64,000 nucleotides of DNA from Streptomyces sp. WZ-12 (GTDB lineage: Bacteria; Actinomycetota; Actinomycetes; Streptomycetales; Streptomycetaceae), in assembly GCF_028898845.1 (NCBI RefSeq), contig NZ_CP118574.1:2542001-2606000 (forward strand), read 5' to 3'. Shown piece by piece: positions 26,810 through 36,496 of the stretch (its first letter is position 1; each line of letters starts with the position of its first letter). Made by a program: the position numbers and the translations under genes. The notes beneath the pieces were generated by a model. The model worked only from the letters and a program-made list of their open reading frames with translations, did not search any database and had not been told where the DNA came from.

Positions 26810-27652
26810 ATGGCGCACTTGGGCACGGGCATCGGCTGGCGGCCGGAGATCGCCGCGGAGATCGCCACGCTATCCGGGATCGACTGGGTGGAGGTGGTCG
26901 CCGAGAACGTCTGTCCCGGCCATCTCCCGGACGCCCTGCGGGAGTTGCGGGAGCGCGGGACCCCGGTGATCCCGCACGGCGTCTCGCTCGGCCTCGGCGG
27001 CGCGGACCGTCCGGACGCCGGGCGGTTGGCGGCGCTCGCCGAACGGGCCACCGCGCTGTCCGCCCCGTTGGTCACCGAGCACATCGCGTTCGTCCGGGCC
27101 GGCGGCCCGCTGACCGCGTCGCCCGTAATGGAGGCCGGTCACCTGCTGCCGGTGCCACGCACCCGCGACGCGCTCGACGTGCTGTGCGAGAACGTCCGGA
27201 TCGCCCAGGACGCGCTCCCGGTGCCGCTGGCCCTGGAGAACATCGCCGCGCTGTTCTCCTGGCCCGACGAGGAGTTGACCGAGGGGCAGTTCCTGTCGGA
27301 ACTGGTCGAGCGGACCGGCGTCCGGCTCCTCATCGACGTCGCCAACCTCCACACCAACCACGTCAACCGCGGCGAGGACCCGGCCGCGGCCCTGGACGCG
27401 CTGCCCGTCGAGGCGATCGCCTATGTCCACGTCGCCGGTGGCGTCGAGCGGGACGGGGTGTGGCACGACAGCCACGCGCACCCGGTGAGCCGGCCGGTGC
27501 TGGACGTACTGGCGGAGCTGTGCGCCCGGACCGATCCGCCCGGCGTGCTGTTGGAACGGGACGACGACTTCCCCGAGGGCGGCGAGCTGGCCGCCGAACT
27601 CGACGCGATCCGCGCCGTGGTGGAGGGAGCCCGTCGTGTCCGGGCGGCTTGA
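26810..27652 (+). CDS. DUF692 protein, MNIO (multinuclear iron oxidase) family
   Basis: A 280-residue TIM-barrel protein of the DUF692 family, which includes MbnB and TglH, oxidases that modify cysteines of ribosomal peptides. Probable metal and active-site residues are all present: H56 ([11 protein letters not shown]), E90/H91 (VTEHIAF), E143 ([10 protein letters not shown]), D176/N179/H181 ([12 protein letters not shown]), H207 (YVHVAGG), D220/H222 (WHDSHAHPV) and E249 (LLERDDDFP). ATG 26810 has AGGGGGAAG upstream. The next gene overlaps its 3' end by 17 nt, as expected for an MNIO partner. The substrate is unknown; no obvious Cys-rich precursor peptide was found adjacent. Confidence 0.9.
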   Translation: MAHLGTGIGWRPEIAAEIATLSGIDWVEVVAENVCPGHLPDALRELRERGTPVIPHGVSLGLGGADRPDAGRLAALAERATALSAPLVTEHIAFVRAGGPLTASPVMEAGHLLPVPRTRDALDVLCENVRIAQDALPVPLALENIAALFSWPDEELTEGQFLSELVERTGVRLLIDVANLHTNHVNRGEDPAAALDALPVEAIAYVHVAGGVERDGVWHDSHAHPVSRPVLDVLAELCARTDPPGVLLERDDDFPEGGELAAELDAIRAVVEGARRVRAA

Positions 27653-28106
27653 GCCGGCGGCGGACACCACCGCGGCCCGCGAACGGCTGGCGCTGGCGCA
27701 GGCCGCGCTGCTGTCGGCGCTGGTGGCCGGGACGCCCGCGCCGGAGGGCTTCGACGGGGCCCGACTACGGGTGCAGGGCCGGGCGTTGGCCGCCAAACGG
27801 GCCGCGGTCGTGGGCAAGATCGCCCCCGAACTCCCGGAGCTCCTCGGGGACGCCTTCCGGCCGGCCTTCCTCGACTACGCCCAACAGCGGCCGATGCGCG
27901 GCGGCTACCGCCAGGACGCCCTGGACTTCGCGGCGTTCCTCCTGGAACGCGACCGACCCGCCGACCCGTTGGCGCGGCAGCGGCTGACGCGCTGGTGGCG
28001 CGACCGGGCCGGTCCCCGCCCGCCGTCCGGCCGCCCCGCGGCCCGCCTCGCCCGCACCGCCGCCCGTCGCTCCCGCGCCCTGTGGCTCGCCCTGCGCCGC
28101 AGGTGA
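27636..28106 (+). CDS. Partner protein of the DUF692 enzyme (SCO6045-like)
   Basis: A 156-residue, mostly helical protein. An N-terminal Ala/Leu-rich helix ([19 protein letters not shown]) is followed by [31 protein letters not shown] and [27 protein letters not shown]; the tail is Arg-rich. GTG 27636 has GGAGGG upstream and overlaps the DUF692 gene by 17 nt, so the pair is translationally coupled. Position and size fit the accessory proteins that present substrates to MNIO enzymes (MbnC/TglI-like in role), and the middle resembles the DUF2063-like N-terminal region of such partners. Function not proven. Confidence 0.7.
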   Translation: MSGRLEPAADTTAARERLALAQAALLSALVAGTPAPEGFDGARLRVQGRALAAKRAAVVGKIAPELPELLGDAFRPAFLDYAQQRPMRGGYRQDALDFAAFLLERDRPADPLARQRLTRWWRDRAGPRPPSGRPAARLARTAARRSRALWLALRRR

Positions 28107-28266
28107 GCGGCGCGGGGCGACCGGCAATGAGGCGCACCCCGCCGGTCACCTCGAAGTGACCACCGTCCAACGGGAGTTCACTGCCGCTCGCGCCCCACGG
28201 AACGTCACGTCCACGTCACGAGAAGGCCGTAGCAGAATGCGGCCGCCGTCCCGTGGAACCTCGCTC

Positions 28267-29075
28267 ATGTGGCTTCCCTTACTCCTCCTCGCCCGGGGTG
28301 CGGCGGTCGCCTCCTGCGCCCGCGTGTGCCGCACGGCGGTCGTCGCCGCCGGTCGGCCCCGGCACGGCGCGCCGTCCGCACCGGCGGACGACGCGCCCGC
28401 GGACGACACCCCGGCCGCCGTCGGCGGGCTCTCCCGCTACGAGTCCGCCTCCCCCCGGCGGCCGCACCGCCTCGCCGACGTGGCCCTGGTCCTGATGGCC
28501 CAGCAGCGGCGGCTCCACCTGGCCCACACCGGCCGGGCCACGCTCGTCGCCCCGGTCGGCCTGGACCCGGTCGAGCGCGCCGCCCTCACCGCCATCGGCC
28601 GGAGGGGCAGTGCGAGATACCGGCCGTGCGGCACGCCCTGTCCGGCGCCGACGCGGTCCACGGGCTGGCCGACCGGCTGACCCTCGCCGGCCTCGCGGCA
28701 CCCGCGGCGGCCCGTAAGGAGATCGGCGCCGCGGTCCGCCAAGTACAGGGCGCCGCCCTCCTGGTGGCGCCGGCCGCCGGCGCGGCCTACTGGATGGCGC
28801 CCTCCGGCGCGGAAGCAGCGCCGGTGCTGGCCTGGTTCGCGCTCCCGCTCGTCCTCGCCCTGGGCACCTGGACCATCGCCCGCTTCGAGGTCCAACCGTC
28901 CACCGGCTGGGCCACCGAGGCCGGCGAGGCGCTGCTGCGGCGCGCGGCGCGCCGGGCTCTTCGGGGTAGGCGCCCGGGGGCGTCTTCGGGCGGGCTGACC
29001 GGGTTGGCGCTGCACGGGCCCGACGCGCCCGCGGATCCGGGTTTGCGCGCAGCCCTCCACTCTTCCGGGGCATAG
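28267..29075 (+). pseudogene. TIGR04222-like membrane protein, interrupted by a -1 frameshift
   Basis: The first part (from ATG 28267) shows a hydrophobic N-terminus (MWLPLLLLARGAAVASCA), GLSRYESASPRRPHRLADV, and ALVLMAQQRRLHLAHTGRATLV to LDPVERAALTAIG. After ATCGGCC at 28594-28600 one base appears missing: the matching continuation EGQCEIPAVRHALSGADAV, then LAAPAAARKEIGAAVRQVQ, two transmembrane helices and a C-terminal domain lie in another frame to a stop at 29073-29075. Restored length would be 269 residues. TIGR04222 proteins usually stand next to DUF692 genes and often end in a Gly/Cys-rich tail; here the protein ends RAALHSSGA without one. Confidence 0.8.
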
Positions 29076-29202
29076 CGCCCGACACCGCCGTACGGTGCTT
29101 TACTTCGCCACCAATCGGCCCAACTATCCCTTTTGTATGCCCACCGTGCGGCCCGTTGCTGCGGACCCCGCGCGCACCGCGCACCATACGAAGGGACGGC
29201 TC

Positions 29203-30915
29203 GTGAGAGCACTTGCGTTGTACGGCGCCCTCGGGTCGCTGGTCCTGACCGGCCTCGCCTCCCCACCGGCCGGCGGTGCCGTCCACGACCCGGCGGCGCC
29301 CCCCGCCCCCGTCCACCCGCTCGCCTTCGGCCGGTGCGCCGCCGTGGAGCACCTCCCGTCCGCCGTCGAGTGCGCCACCCTCACCGTGCCGCTCGACTAC
29401 GCGCGCCCCAACGGCAAGAAGATCAAGCTGATGGTCAGCCGGGCCCGGGCCACCGCGCCCCACGAGCGGCAGGGCGCGCTGGTCTTCAACCCCGGTGGCC
29501 CGGGCGCCTCCAGCATGCAGTTCCCGCTCTACGGGGCGCTGCCGACCTGGCGCCGGTCCGCCCGCGCCTACGACTTCGTCGGCTACGCGCCGCGCGGGGT
29601 GGCGCCCAGCGATCCGCTGTCCTGCCAGGACCCGAAGACGTACGCCCAGGCACCCACCGACAGCCCGCACTTCCCCAGCACCGCCTTCAAGCGGAAGAAG
29701 GTCGCGGAGGCGAAGGCGTACGCCCGCGGCTGCGCCCAACGGGCCGGCGCCGACCTGCCGTTCTACAACTCGGTCAACAACGCGCGGGACCTGGACATGC
29801 TGCGGGCGGCGCTCGGCGAGAAGAAGCTGACGTTCATGGGCGCGTCCTACGGGACGTACTTCGGGGCGATCTACGCGACGCTCTTCCCCGGCCACGTCCG
29901 CCGGATGGTCTTCGACAGCGTGGTCAACCCCGAGCCCCGGCAGATCTGGTACCGCAACAACCTCGACCAGAGCAGCGCCTTCGAGCGGCGCTGGGGCGAC
30001 TGGCTGCGCTGGGTCGCCAAGCACCACGCCACCTACCGCCTGGGCGACACCCCGCAGGCCGTGCAGCGCTCCTACGACAGCGCCACCGAGCGACTGCGCG
30101 ACAAGCCGGTCAACGGCAAGATCGGCCCGGGCCAGCTCCAGTCGGCGTTCCTCAAGACCGGCTACAACGACGCGTTCTGGCCGATGCGCGCCGATGCGCT
30201 GTCGAAGTACCTGCACGGCGACGCCAAGCCGCTGATCGCCCAGGCCCTGCCCGGCGGCGACGCCAAGGCCGAGGAGAACTCCAACGCCGTCTACACGGCC
30301 GTCGAGTGCAACGACGCGACCTGGCCGCGCGATTGGCGCATCTGGGACCGGGACAACACCGTGCTGGCCCGCACCGCGCCGTTCGAGACCTGGGACAACG
30401 TCTGGATGAACCTGCCGTGCGCGTTCTGGCCGGACCACCGGCAGTCGGCGGCCCAGGGCGTCGAGGACGCGGCCCGCACCACCGCCGACCGGGCCACCGA
30501 GGGCTCCCCGTCCGGCAGTGAACTGGCCGACGCCTCCCAGCAGGTCGCCGCCACCGACCTCAACGACGCGCTGCACGGCCAGCACGGCCCGCTCGACATC
30601 CGCACCGAGCCGGGCGCGCTGCCGCCGGTGCTGCTGCTGGCCGCCGAGCGGGACGCGGCGACGCCGTACACGGGCGCGCTAGAGCTCCAACGGCGGCTGC
30701 CGGGCTCGTCGTTGGTCACCGAGCGGGGCGCGGGCACCCACGGCATCGCGCTCGGCGACAACGCCTGCGTGAACGCCTACGTCGAGACGTACCTGCTGCG
30801 CGGGAGGGTCCCCGGGCACCGGGTGTACTGCGGTCCGCGGGCCGAGCCGGTGCCGGGGCAGGCGCTGCGGCGCTCCCGGCCGGCGCTGGTGCAGCAGATG
30901 AAGGGGAAGAAGTAG
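29203..30915 (+). CDS. Secreted alpha/beta-hydrolase, tripeptidyl-aminopeptidase family (SlpD/SlpE type)
   Basis: A 570-residue exported peptidase (S33 family). The signal peptide is MRALALYGALGSLVLTGLASPPAGGA. The hydrolase core has ALVFNPGGPGASS (oxyanion loop), nucleophile S215 in FMGASYGTYFG, the aspartate in LLAAERDAATPYTGA and the histidine in GAGTHGIALG; paired cysteines in the lid support export. The usual DPRG motif reads YAPRGVAPS here. Family members cut tripeptides or dipeptides from N-termini of extracellular proteins. GTG 29203 follows AAGGGACGG. A very strong terminator follows. Confidence 0.92.
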   Translation: MRALALYGALGSLVLTGLASPPAGGAVHDPAAPPAPVHPLAFGRCAAVEHLPSAVECATLTVPLDYARPNGKKIKLMVSRARATAPHERQGALVFNPGGPGASSMQFPLYGALPTWRRSARAYDFVGYAPRGVAPSDPLSCQDPKTYAQAPTDSPHFPSTAFKRKKVAEAKAYARGCAQRAGADLPFYNSVNNARDLDMLRAALGEKKLTFMGASYGTYFGAIYATLFPGHVRRMVFDSVVNPEPRQIWYRNNLDQSSAFERRWGDWLRWVAKHHATYRLGDTPQAVQRSYDSATERLRDKPVNGKIGPGQLQSAFLKTGYNDAFWPMRADALSKYLHGDAKPLIAQALPGGDAKAEENSNAVYTAVECNDATWPRDWRIWDRDNTVLARTAPFETWDNVWMNLPCAFWPDHRQSAAQGVEDAARTTADRATEGSPSGSELADASQQVAATDLNDALHGQHGPLDIRTEPGALPPVLLLAAERDAATPYTGALELQRRLPGSSLVTERGAGTHGIALGDNACVNAYVETYLLRGRVPGHRVYCGPRAEPVPGQALRRSRPALVQQMKGKK

Positions 30916-30932
30916 CCGGCACCCCGGAGAGT

Positions 30933-30982
30933 CACCGCCGCACGGGCCGCCCCCTGACGAGGGGGCGGCCCGTGCGGCGGTG
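30933..30982. terminator. Bidirectional terminator between peptidase gene and hemQ
   Basis: A perfect 22-bp stem (30933-30954 with 30961-30982) closes a 6-nt loop, TGACGA. It is centred between the convergent stop codons. Confidence 0.9.
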
Positions 30983-31002
30983 TTTCCGGGGTGTGCGGTC
31001 GG

Positions 31003-31740
31003 TCAGGCCAGGCCGGCGATCAGCTCGGCGACCGGCTTGCGGCGACCGGTGTAGAAGGGGATCTCCTCGCGGACGTGCCGGCGGGCCTCGGAGGCGCGCA
31101 GGTGGCGCATCAGGTCGACGATGCGGTGCAGTTCGTCGGCCTCGAAGGCGAGGATCCACTCGTAGTCGCCGAGCGAGAAGGAGGCGACGGTGTTGGCGCG
31201 GACGTCGGGGAAGCCGCGGGCCATCTTGCCGTGGTCGGCGAGCATCCGGCGGCGGTCCTCGTCGGGGAGGAGGTACCAGTCGTAGGAGCGCACGAAGGGG
31301 TAGACGCTCACGTAGTCGCGGGCGTGCTCGTCGGCCAGGAAGGCCGGGATGTGCGACTTGTTGAACTCGGCGGGGCGGTGCAGCGCCATGTTCGACCACA
31401 CCGGCGCGAGCGCGCGGCCCAGGCGGGTGCGGCGGAAGCGGTTGTACGCCTCCTGGAGGTCGTCGGAGTTCTCCGCGTGCCACCAGATCATCACGTCGGC
31501 GTCGGCGCGCAGGCCGGAGAGGTCGTAGGTGCCGCGGATGACCACGTCCTTGGCGGCGAGCTGGGCGAACAGCTCCTCGACCTCGTCGGCGTAGCCGGAC
31601 CGGTCCTCGGGGAGGACGTCGCGCAGCTTGAAGACCGACCAGAGGGTGTAGCGGATGACCTCGTTGAGGTCCTTGGCCTTCTTGCCGGCGTTGGGGATCT
31701 TGTCGGAGGCGGGGGCGGAAACGTCTGTCATGTCGTCCAT
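31003..31740 (-). CDS. hemQ: Coproheme decarboxylase (chlorite-dismutase-like)
   Basis: A 245-residue member of the HemQ/ChdC family, which oxidatively decarboxylates coproheme III to haem b in Gram-positive bacteria. Typical segments: [72 protein letters not shown] (with the catalytic tyrosine region), [23 protein letters not shown] (with the haem-ligand histidine) and [27 protein letters not shown] 31740 lies 2 nt after the hemG stop; ATG 31731 is an alternative. It is coupled to hemG. Confidence 0.95.
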   Translation of the reverse strand: MDDMTDVSAPASDKIPNAGKKAKDLNEVIRYTLWSVFKLRDVLPEDRSGYADEVEELFAQLAAKDVVIRGTYDLSGLRADADVMIWWHAENSDDLQEAYNRFRRTRLGRALAPVWSNMALHRPAEFNKSHIPAFLADEHARDYVSVYPFVRSYDWYLLPDEDRRRMLADHGKMARGFPDVRANTVASFSLGDYEWILAFEADELHRIVDLMRHLRASEARRHVREEIPFYTGRRKPVAELIAGLA

Positions 31741-31742
31741 TC

Positions 31743-33197
31743 TCACTCGCTGCCGGCGGCGTCCGGCGTCAGGGTCGGGAGGAGCTCGTCGGCGGCCCGG
31801 TGGGCGGAGGAGATGCAGGCCGGGATGCCGACGCCGTCGTAGAGCGCGCCGCAGACCCGCAGCGGGCCGGGCAGGCCGGCGACCGCGGTGCGGATGCGCG
31901 CGACCCGGTCCACGTGGCCGACGGCGTACTGCGGCAGCCCGCCGGTCCAGCGGGTGACGGCGGTGGCCACCGGGCGGGCGGCCAGGCCGACCGCCTCGCC
32001 GAGGTCGGTCAGGGAGAGCTTGACCAGTGCGTCGTCGTCGCGGGCCAGGTCGGCCTCGTCGCCGTGGCGGCCCAGGGAGGTGCGGAGCACGAAGAGGTCC
32101 GGGTCGGCCTCGGCGATCCAGTTCCACTTGTGGCTGGCGAAGGTGGACGCCTTGATGCGGTGGCCGTCAACGGGCGGGACGAGGAAGCCGCTGCCACTGG
32201 GGACGGCGGCCAGGTCGGCGCGCCGGAAGGCCATGGTGACCAGCGCCATCGAGGCGTACTCGACGGGGTCCAGGGCGTCGGCGGCGACCGGGCAGTCGGC
32301 GCGGAGCAGGCGGGCCGCGGCCGGTGCCGGCGCGGCCAGGACCACCGCGTCGGCGGTGAGCGTGCGGTCCCCGGCCCGGGCCCGCCAGCCGTCCTGGCCG
32401 GTCCAACGCAGCTCGTGCACGGGCGTGTCCAGCAGGATCTCGCCGCCGGCGCGGCGGACCGCGCCCGCGACCGCGCCGGGCAGGGTCCCGATGCCGCCGG
32501 CGATGCCCATGAAGACCGGGCCGTTGGCCGGCCCCCCGGGGGCGGCGGCCGCGGCGCGCTCCGGGAGGGCCCGCACGCCCTCGATCAGCGAGCCGCCGCG
32601 CCGCGCCGCCTCGAAGAGCTGCGGGACGGCGGCGCGCATCGAGATGCGGTACGCGTCGCCCGCGTAGACCCCGCCGAGCAGCGGCTCGACGAGCCGGTCG
32701 ACGACCTCGCGGCCGAGCCGGGCGGCGACGTACTCGCCGACCCCGACGTCGGCGCCGGCGTCGGTCGTCGGCAGCGTCCGGTCCTCCTCGATGCGGGCCA
32801 GGCCCTCCGGGGAGAGCACGCCGGAGGCGGTCAGCGGCGCCAGGTCACCGGGGACGCCCATCACATGGCCCTTGGGCATGGGGCGCAGCGCGCCGCGGGT
32901 CCACAGGGAGGCGGTGGCGGTGCCGGGCGGCTGGAGCCGGTCGCCGAGGCCCACGGCCCGCGCCAGGTCGACCGCCTCGGGGCGCCGGGCCAGCATCGAC
33001 TCGGCGCCGAGGTCGACCGGGACGCCGGCGACGTCGCCGGCCAGCAGCTTGCCGCCGAGCCGCCCGGACGCCTCCAGCAGGGTCACCCGGGCCCCGCCCT
33101 GGAGCAGCCGGTGCGCGGCGGCCAGGCCCGCGATCCCGCCGCCGATGACCAGGACATGACCGGGCACCCGGTCCGTACCGCTGTGCGCTGTGCTCAT
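31743..33197 (-). CDS. hemG: Coproporphyrinogen III / protoporphyrinogen oxidase (HemY type)
   Basis: A 484-residue FAD enzyme. The N-terminal dinucleotide motif is [30 protein letters not shown], followed by [42 protein letters not shown] and the C-terminal [13 protein letters not shown] and [21 protein letters not shown]. In actinobacteria this enzyme oxidises coproporphyrinogen III in the coproporphyrin-dependent haem pathway together with HemQ, which is the next gene. ATG 33197 is the clear start. hemE of the same pathway lies 4.7 kb away, on the same strand. Confidence 0.95.
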   Translation of the reverse strand: MSTAHSGTDRVPGHVLVIGGGIAGLAAAHRLLQGGARVTLLEASGRLGGKLLAGDVAGVPVDLGAESMLARRPEAVDLARAVGLGDRLQPPGTATASLWTRGALRPMPKGHVMGVPGDLAPLTASGVLSPEGLARIEEDRTLPTTDAGADVGVGEYVAARLGREVVDRLVEPLLGGVYAGDAYRISMRAAVPQLFEAARRGGSLIEGVRALPERAAAAAPGGPANGPVFMGIAGGIGTLPGAVAGAVRRAGGEILLDTPVHELRWTGQDGWRARAGDRTLTADAVVLAAPAPAAARLLRADCPVAADALDPVEYASMALVTMAFRRADLAAVPSGSGFLVPPVDGHRIKASTFASHKWNWIAEADPDLFVLRTSLGRHGDEADLARDDDALVKLSLTDLGEAVGLAARPVATAVTRWTGGLPQYAVGHVDRVARIRTAVAGLPGPLRVCGALYDGVGIPACISSAHRAADELLPTLTPDAAGSE

Positions 33198-33621
33198 GTC
33201 CTCCACTCTCTCAGAGGCCGTTCGGCCCTCCCGGAGCCGGGCCGTTCGGACGCCGTTGCCGGGCCTCCGGGTCGCGGCCCCTTCGGCTGCCGAACGGCAC
33301 CCCACCTCCGCCACGCCCGCCCAACCGGCGTCGCGTTCCGGCCACTTGGGGCCGCCCGGTTACCGCACGCTCCGGCGGCCGCCTACGGGGAGGAGGGAAC
33401 GGCCGCGCGCCTACGGGACCCAGCCGGCCCTCCCCGCCCCCGGTTCACGCCGGGCAGGCCCCCCGCCCGGTACCCGGCCGCTCCCCCGAGGCTGGCCGGT
33501 CGCCCCGTTGACACCGGGCGGTGCCGGGCAAAGACTCGGTGCGGCGGGTGGCGATCTTCGTACCGCCCGGCCGCCGAGCCGGTACCGCGAGGATGAGCGA
33601 AGACAGCGAGGACACAGCCTG
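33198..33621. other. 424-bp divergent promoter region between hemG and thiolase
   Basis: No credible coding frame is present. The left part is GC-rich with several short dyads (for example GGCCGTTCGGCC near 33217). The right part carries the thiolase promoter listed separately. Confidence 0.6.
33508..33536 (+). promoter_or_regulatory. Housekeeping-type promoter for thiolase operon
   Basis: TTGACA (33508-33513) is followed after exactly 17 nt by AAGACT (33531-33536), close to the HrdB-type -35/-10 pattern of Streptomyces. It lies 86 nt upstream of the thiolase ATG. Confidence 0.6.
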
Positions 33622-34830
33622 ATGACCGAGCCACACCTACCGGACGCCGTACGGGACGTCTACGTCGTCGACGCGGTACGGACTCCCGTCGGCAAATACG
33701 GGGGCGCGCTCGCCGGGGTGCGCCCCGACGACCTCGCCGCCCATGTGGTGCGCGCTCTGGTGGACCGCACCCCGGACCTCGACCCGGCCCGGATCGACGA
33801 CGTCTACTTCGGCGACGCCAACGGTGCGGGCGAGGACAACCGCAACGTGGCCCGTATGGCGGGGCTGTTGGCGGGGCTCCCGGTGAGCGTGCCGGGCGTG
33901 ACCGTCAACCGACTGTGCGGGTCCGGGCTGGAGGCCGTCATCCAGGCGTCCCGGGCCGTCGCGCACGGCGACGCCGAGATCGCGGTGGCCGGCGGCGTGG
34001 AGTCGATGAGCCGCGCTCCGTACGTGCTGCGCAAGCCGGACCGGGCCTTTCCCGCGGGCCATCAGGAGATGTTCTCCTCGACGCTGGGCTGGCGGATGGT
34101 CAACCCCAAGATGGCACCGGAGTGGACGGTGTCGCTGGGCGAGGGCGCCGAGTTGATCGCCGACCGGCACGACCTCAGCCGGGAACAGCAGGACGTGTTC
34201 GCGCTGGCCAGTCACCAGAAGGCGGTGCGTGCCTGGGCGGCCGGCGACTACGACGCCGAGGTGGTGCCGCTGCCGGGGGTGGATCTGGCCCGGGACGAGA
34301 CGGTCCGGGAGAACTCCTCCCTGGAGGCGCTCTCCAAGCTGAAGCCGGCCTTCCGCACCGAGCGGGGCACGGTCACCGCCGGGAACTCCTCCCCCTTGAA
34401 CGACGGCGCGGCCGCGCTCCTGTTGGTGAGCGAGGAGGGGCTGCGGGCCACCGGGCGGGAGCCGCTGGCCCGTATCCGGGCGAGCGCGGTGTCCGGCATC
34501 GAGCCGCAGTTGTTCGGGCTCGGCCCGGTGGAGGCGGTCCGGCGGGCGCTGGGCCGGGCCGGGCGGGGCTTCGGCGAGCTGGCGGTCTGCGAGCTCAACG
34601 AGGCGTTCGCGGCCCAGGCGTTGGGCTGCCTCGCCGAGTGGCCGGAACTCGACCCCACGGTGGTCAATCCGCGCGGCGGTGCGATCGCCATCGGGCACCC
34701 GCTGGGCGCCTCCGGGGCCCGGCTCGCCGGCGCGGTCGCCCACCAGCTCGCCGCGCGGGGTTCGGGCACCGGCCTGGCCGCGCTGTGCATCGGCGTGGGG
34801 CAGGGGTTGGCGATGGTGTTGGAGCGCTAA
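33622..34830 (+). CDS. Acetyl-CoA C-acyltransferase (thiolase, PcaF-like)
   Basis: A 402-residue degradative thiolase. The acyl-accepting cysteine is in TVNRLCGSGLEAV (about residue 100), AGGVESMSRAPYV follows, and the base pair of catalytic residues is in GGAIAIGHPLGASGARLAG and LAALCIGVGQG. CELNEAFAAQAL is the usual loop. It resembles beta-ketoadipyl-CoA thiolases as much as general fatty-acid thiolases. ATG 33622 is preceded by GAGGA. The next genes are an aromatic-type aldehyde dehydrogenase and an FAD reductase on the same strand, suggesting a catabolic unit unrelated to the flanking hem genes. Confidence 0.9.
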   Translation: MTEPHLPDAVRDVYVVDAVRTPVGKYGGALAGVRPDDLAAHVVRALVDRTPDLDPARIDDVYFGDANGAGEDNRNVARMAGLLAGLPVSVPGVTVNRLCGSGLEAVIQASRAVAHGDAEIAVAGGVESMSRAPYVLRKPDRAFPAGHQEMFSSTLGWRMVNPKMAPEWTVSLGEGAELIADRHDLSREQQDVFALASHQKAVRAWAAGDYDAEVVPLPGVDLARDETVRENSSLEALSKLKPAFRTERGTVTAGNSSPLNDGAAALLLVSEEGLRATGREPLARIRASAVSGIEPQLFGLGPVEAVRRALGRAGRGFGELAVCELNEAFAAQALGCLAEWPELDPTVVNPRGGAIAIGHPLGASGARLAGAVAHQLAARGSGTGLAALCIGVGQGLAMVLER

Positions 34831-34935
34831 CGGGTCGGGCCGCCCGCCCGATCGCCGTCCGGCGGGCGCGCTCCGCCGCCATGGGGCACACTCGTTGACC
34901 ACTCAACAGTCTTCGTTCTCCCGGAGGTTGGCGCG

Positions 34936-36390
34936 ATGGCCCTGCTCGATTCCAAGGACTGGCGCTCCCTGCGCGGCGGCCCGGCCGAGGCGGTGGAGCC
35001 CGCGACGGGCCGGGCGCTGGCGGAGCTGACCCTGGCCGCGCCCGCCGATGTCGCGGACGCCGCCGACGCCGCCGCGGCGGCCCAGCGGGACTGGGCGCGC
35101 AGACCGTACGCGGAGCGGGCCGCGGTGCTGCGGCGGGCCGGCGACCTCGTCCACCGGCATGCCGAGGAGATCGCCGAGTGGCTGGTCCGGGAGGCCGGCA
35201 GCGTCCGGGGCAAGGCGGAGTTCGAGATCCGCACCACGGCCGAGGAGTGCTACGAGGCCGCGGCGCTGGCCCACCGTCCGCTCGGCCAGGTGCTGCCCTC
35301 GGGCGCGCCGCGGCTGTCGTACACCACGCGGGTCCCGGCCGGCGTGGTCGGCGTGATCGCCCCGTTCAACGTCCCGTTGGTGCTCGCCGTCCGGTCCGTC
35401 GCCCCGGCGCTGGCGCTCGGCAACGCGGTGGTGCTCAAGCCCGACCCGCGGACGGCGGTGTGCGGCGGTCACGTCCTGGCGGCGGTGTTCGCCGAGGCCG
35501 GGCTGCCGGCCGGGCTGTTGCACGTGCTGCCCGGCGGCGCGGACGCCGGGCGGGCGCTGGTCGAGGACCCGCGGGTGCGGATCATCTCCTTCACCGGCTC
35601 GACCGCGGCCGGCCGCAGCGTCGGCGCGCTGGCCGCGCAGCACCTCAAGCGCGCCCATCTCGAACTGGGCGGCAACAGCGCCTTCTTGGTGCTGGACGAC
35701 GCCGATCTGGACGCCGCGATGCCCACCGCCGCCTGGGCCTCGTTCTTCCACCAGGGCCAGGTCTGCATGACCGCCGGCCGGCACCTCGTCCACGCCTCGC
35801 TCTACGACGAGTACGTGGCGCGGCTGGCCGCGAAGGCGGACGAGCTGACCGTCGGCGACCCGTTCCGCGCCCAGGTCCACCTCGGCCCGGTCATCGACCG
35901 CGGGCAGCTCGACAAGATCGACGCGCTGGTCCGGGAGAGCGCCGCGGCCGGTGTGCGGATCGCCGCCGGCGGCACCCACCAGGAGCTGTTCTACCGGCCG
36001 ACGGTCCTCGCCGACGCGGGCCCGTCGGCCGGGCCGAGTCCGGTGGGCGCCTCCCCCGCGTACGGCCAGGAGGTCTTCGGCCCGGTGGCGCCGGTCCGCG
36101 CCTTCGGCTCCCTCGACGAGGCGGTGGCACTGGCGAACGAGTCCTCCTACGGGCTGGCACTGGGCATCGTCACCCGCGACGTGGCCCGCGCCCTGGAGCT
36201 CGCCGACCGGATCCCCACCGGCCTGCTGCACATCAACGACCAGACCGTCAACGACGAACCGGTGGCCGCCTTCGGCGGGTTGGCCGACTCCGGGACCGGC
36301 TCCCGCTTCGGCGGCGAGGCCAACCTCGACGCGTTCACCGAGACCCGCTGGACGACGGTGCGCGCGACCCCGGCCCCGTACCCGTTCTGA
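34936..36390 (+). CDS. Aldehyde dehydrogenase, benzaldehyde dehydrogenase-like
   Basis: A 484-residue NAD(P)-dependent dehydrogenase. Cofactor region: VVGVIAPFNVPLVLAVRSVAPALALGNAVVLKPD and ISFTGSTAAGRSVG; catalytic Glu in LELGGNSAFLV; catalytic Cys in FFHQGQVCMTAGR; then EVFGPVAPV and NDQTVNDEPVAAFGG. The glycine- and proline-rich linker near residues 365-375 is unusual but not disruptive. The subfamily contains benzaldehyde and vanillin dehydrogenases. ATG 34936 has GGAGG 9 nt upstream. The thiolase ends 105 nt before it. Confidence 0.9.
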   Translation: MALLDSKDWRSLRGGPAEAVEPATGRALAELTLAAPADVADAADAAAAAQRDWARRPYAERAAVLRRAGDLVHRHAEEIAEWLVREAGSVRGKAEFEIRTTAEECYEAAALAHRPLGQVLPSGAPRLSYTTRVPAGVVGVIAPFNVPLVLAVRSVAPALALGNAVVLKPDPRTAVCGGHVLAAVFAEAGLPAGLLHVLPGGADAGRALVEDPRVRIISFTGSTAAGRSVGALAAQHLKRAHLELGGNSAFLVLDDADLDAAMPTAAWASFFHQGQVCMTAGRHLVHASLYDEYVARLAAKADELTVGDPFRAQVHLGPVIDRGQLDKIDALVRESAAAGVRIAAGGTHQELFYRPTVLADAGPSAGPSPVGASPAYGQEVFGPVAPVRAFGSLDEAVALANESSYGLALGIVTRDVARALELADRIPTGLLHINDQTVNDEPVAAFGGLADSGTGSRFGGEANLDAFTETRWTTVRATPAPYPF

Positions 36391-36496
36391 ACCGGCCACC
36401 GGCGCCGGTCCCGCGCCCCGGAGCGCCGCCGCACGATCATGGGCCGAGGACGAGGACGACAACGCCGACGAGGGCGAGCGAGAGGACGTGGTGAGG

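Noticed and set aside
33383..33634. 83-codon minus-strand frame upstream of the thiolase
   Set aside because: It covers the thiolase promoter, has low-complexity composition and no ribosome site.
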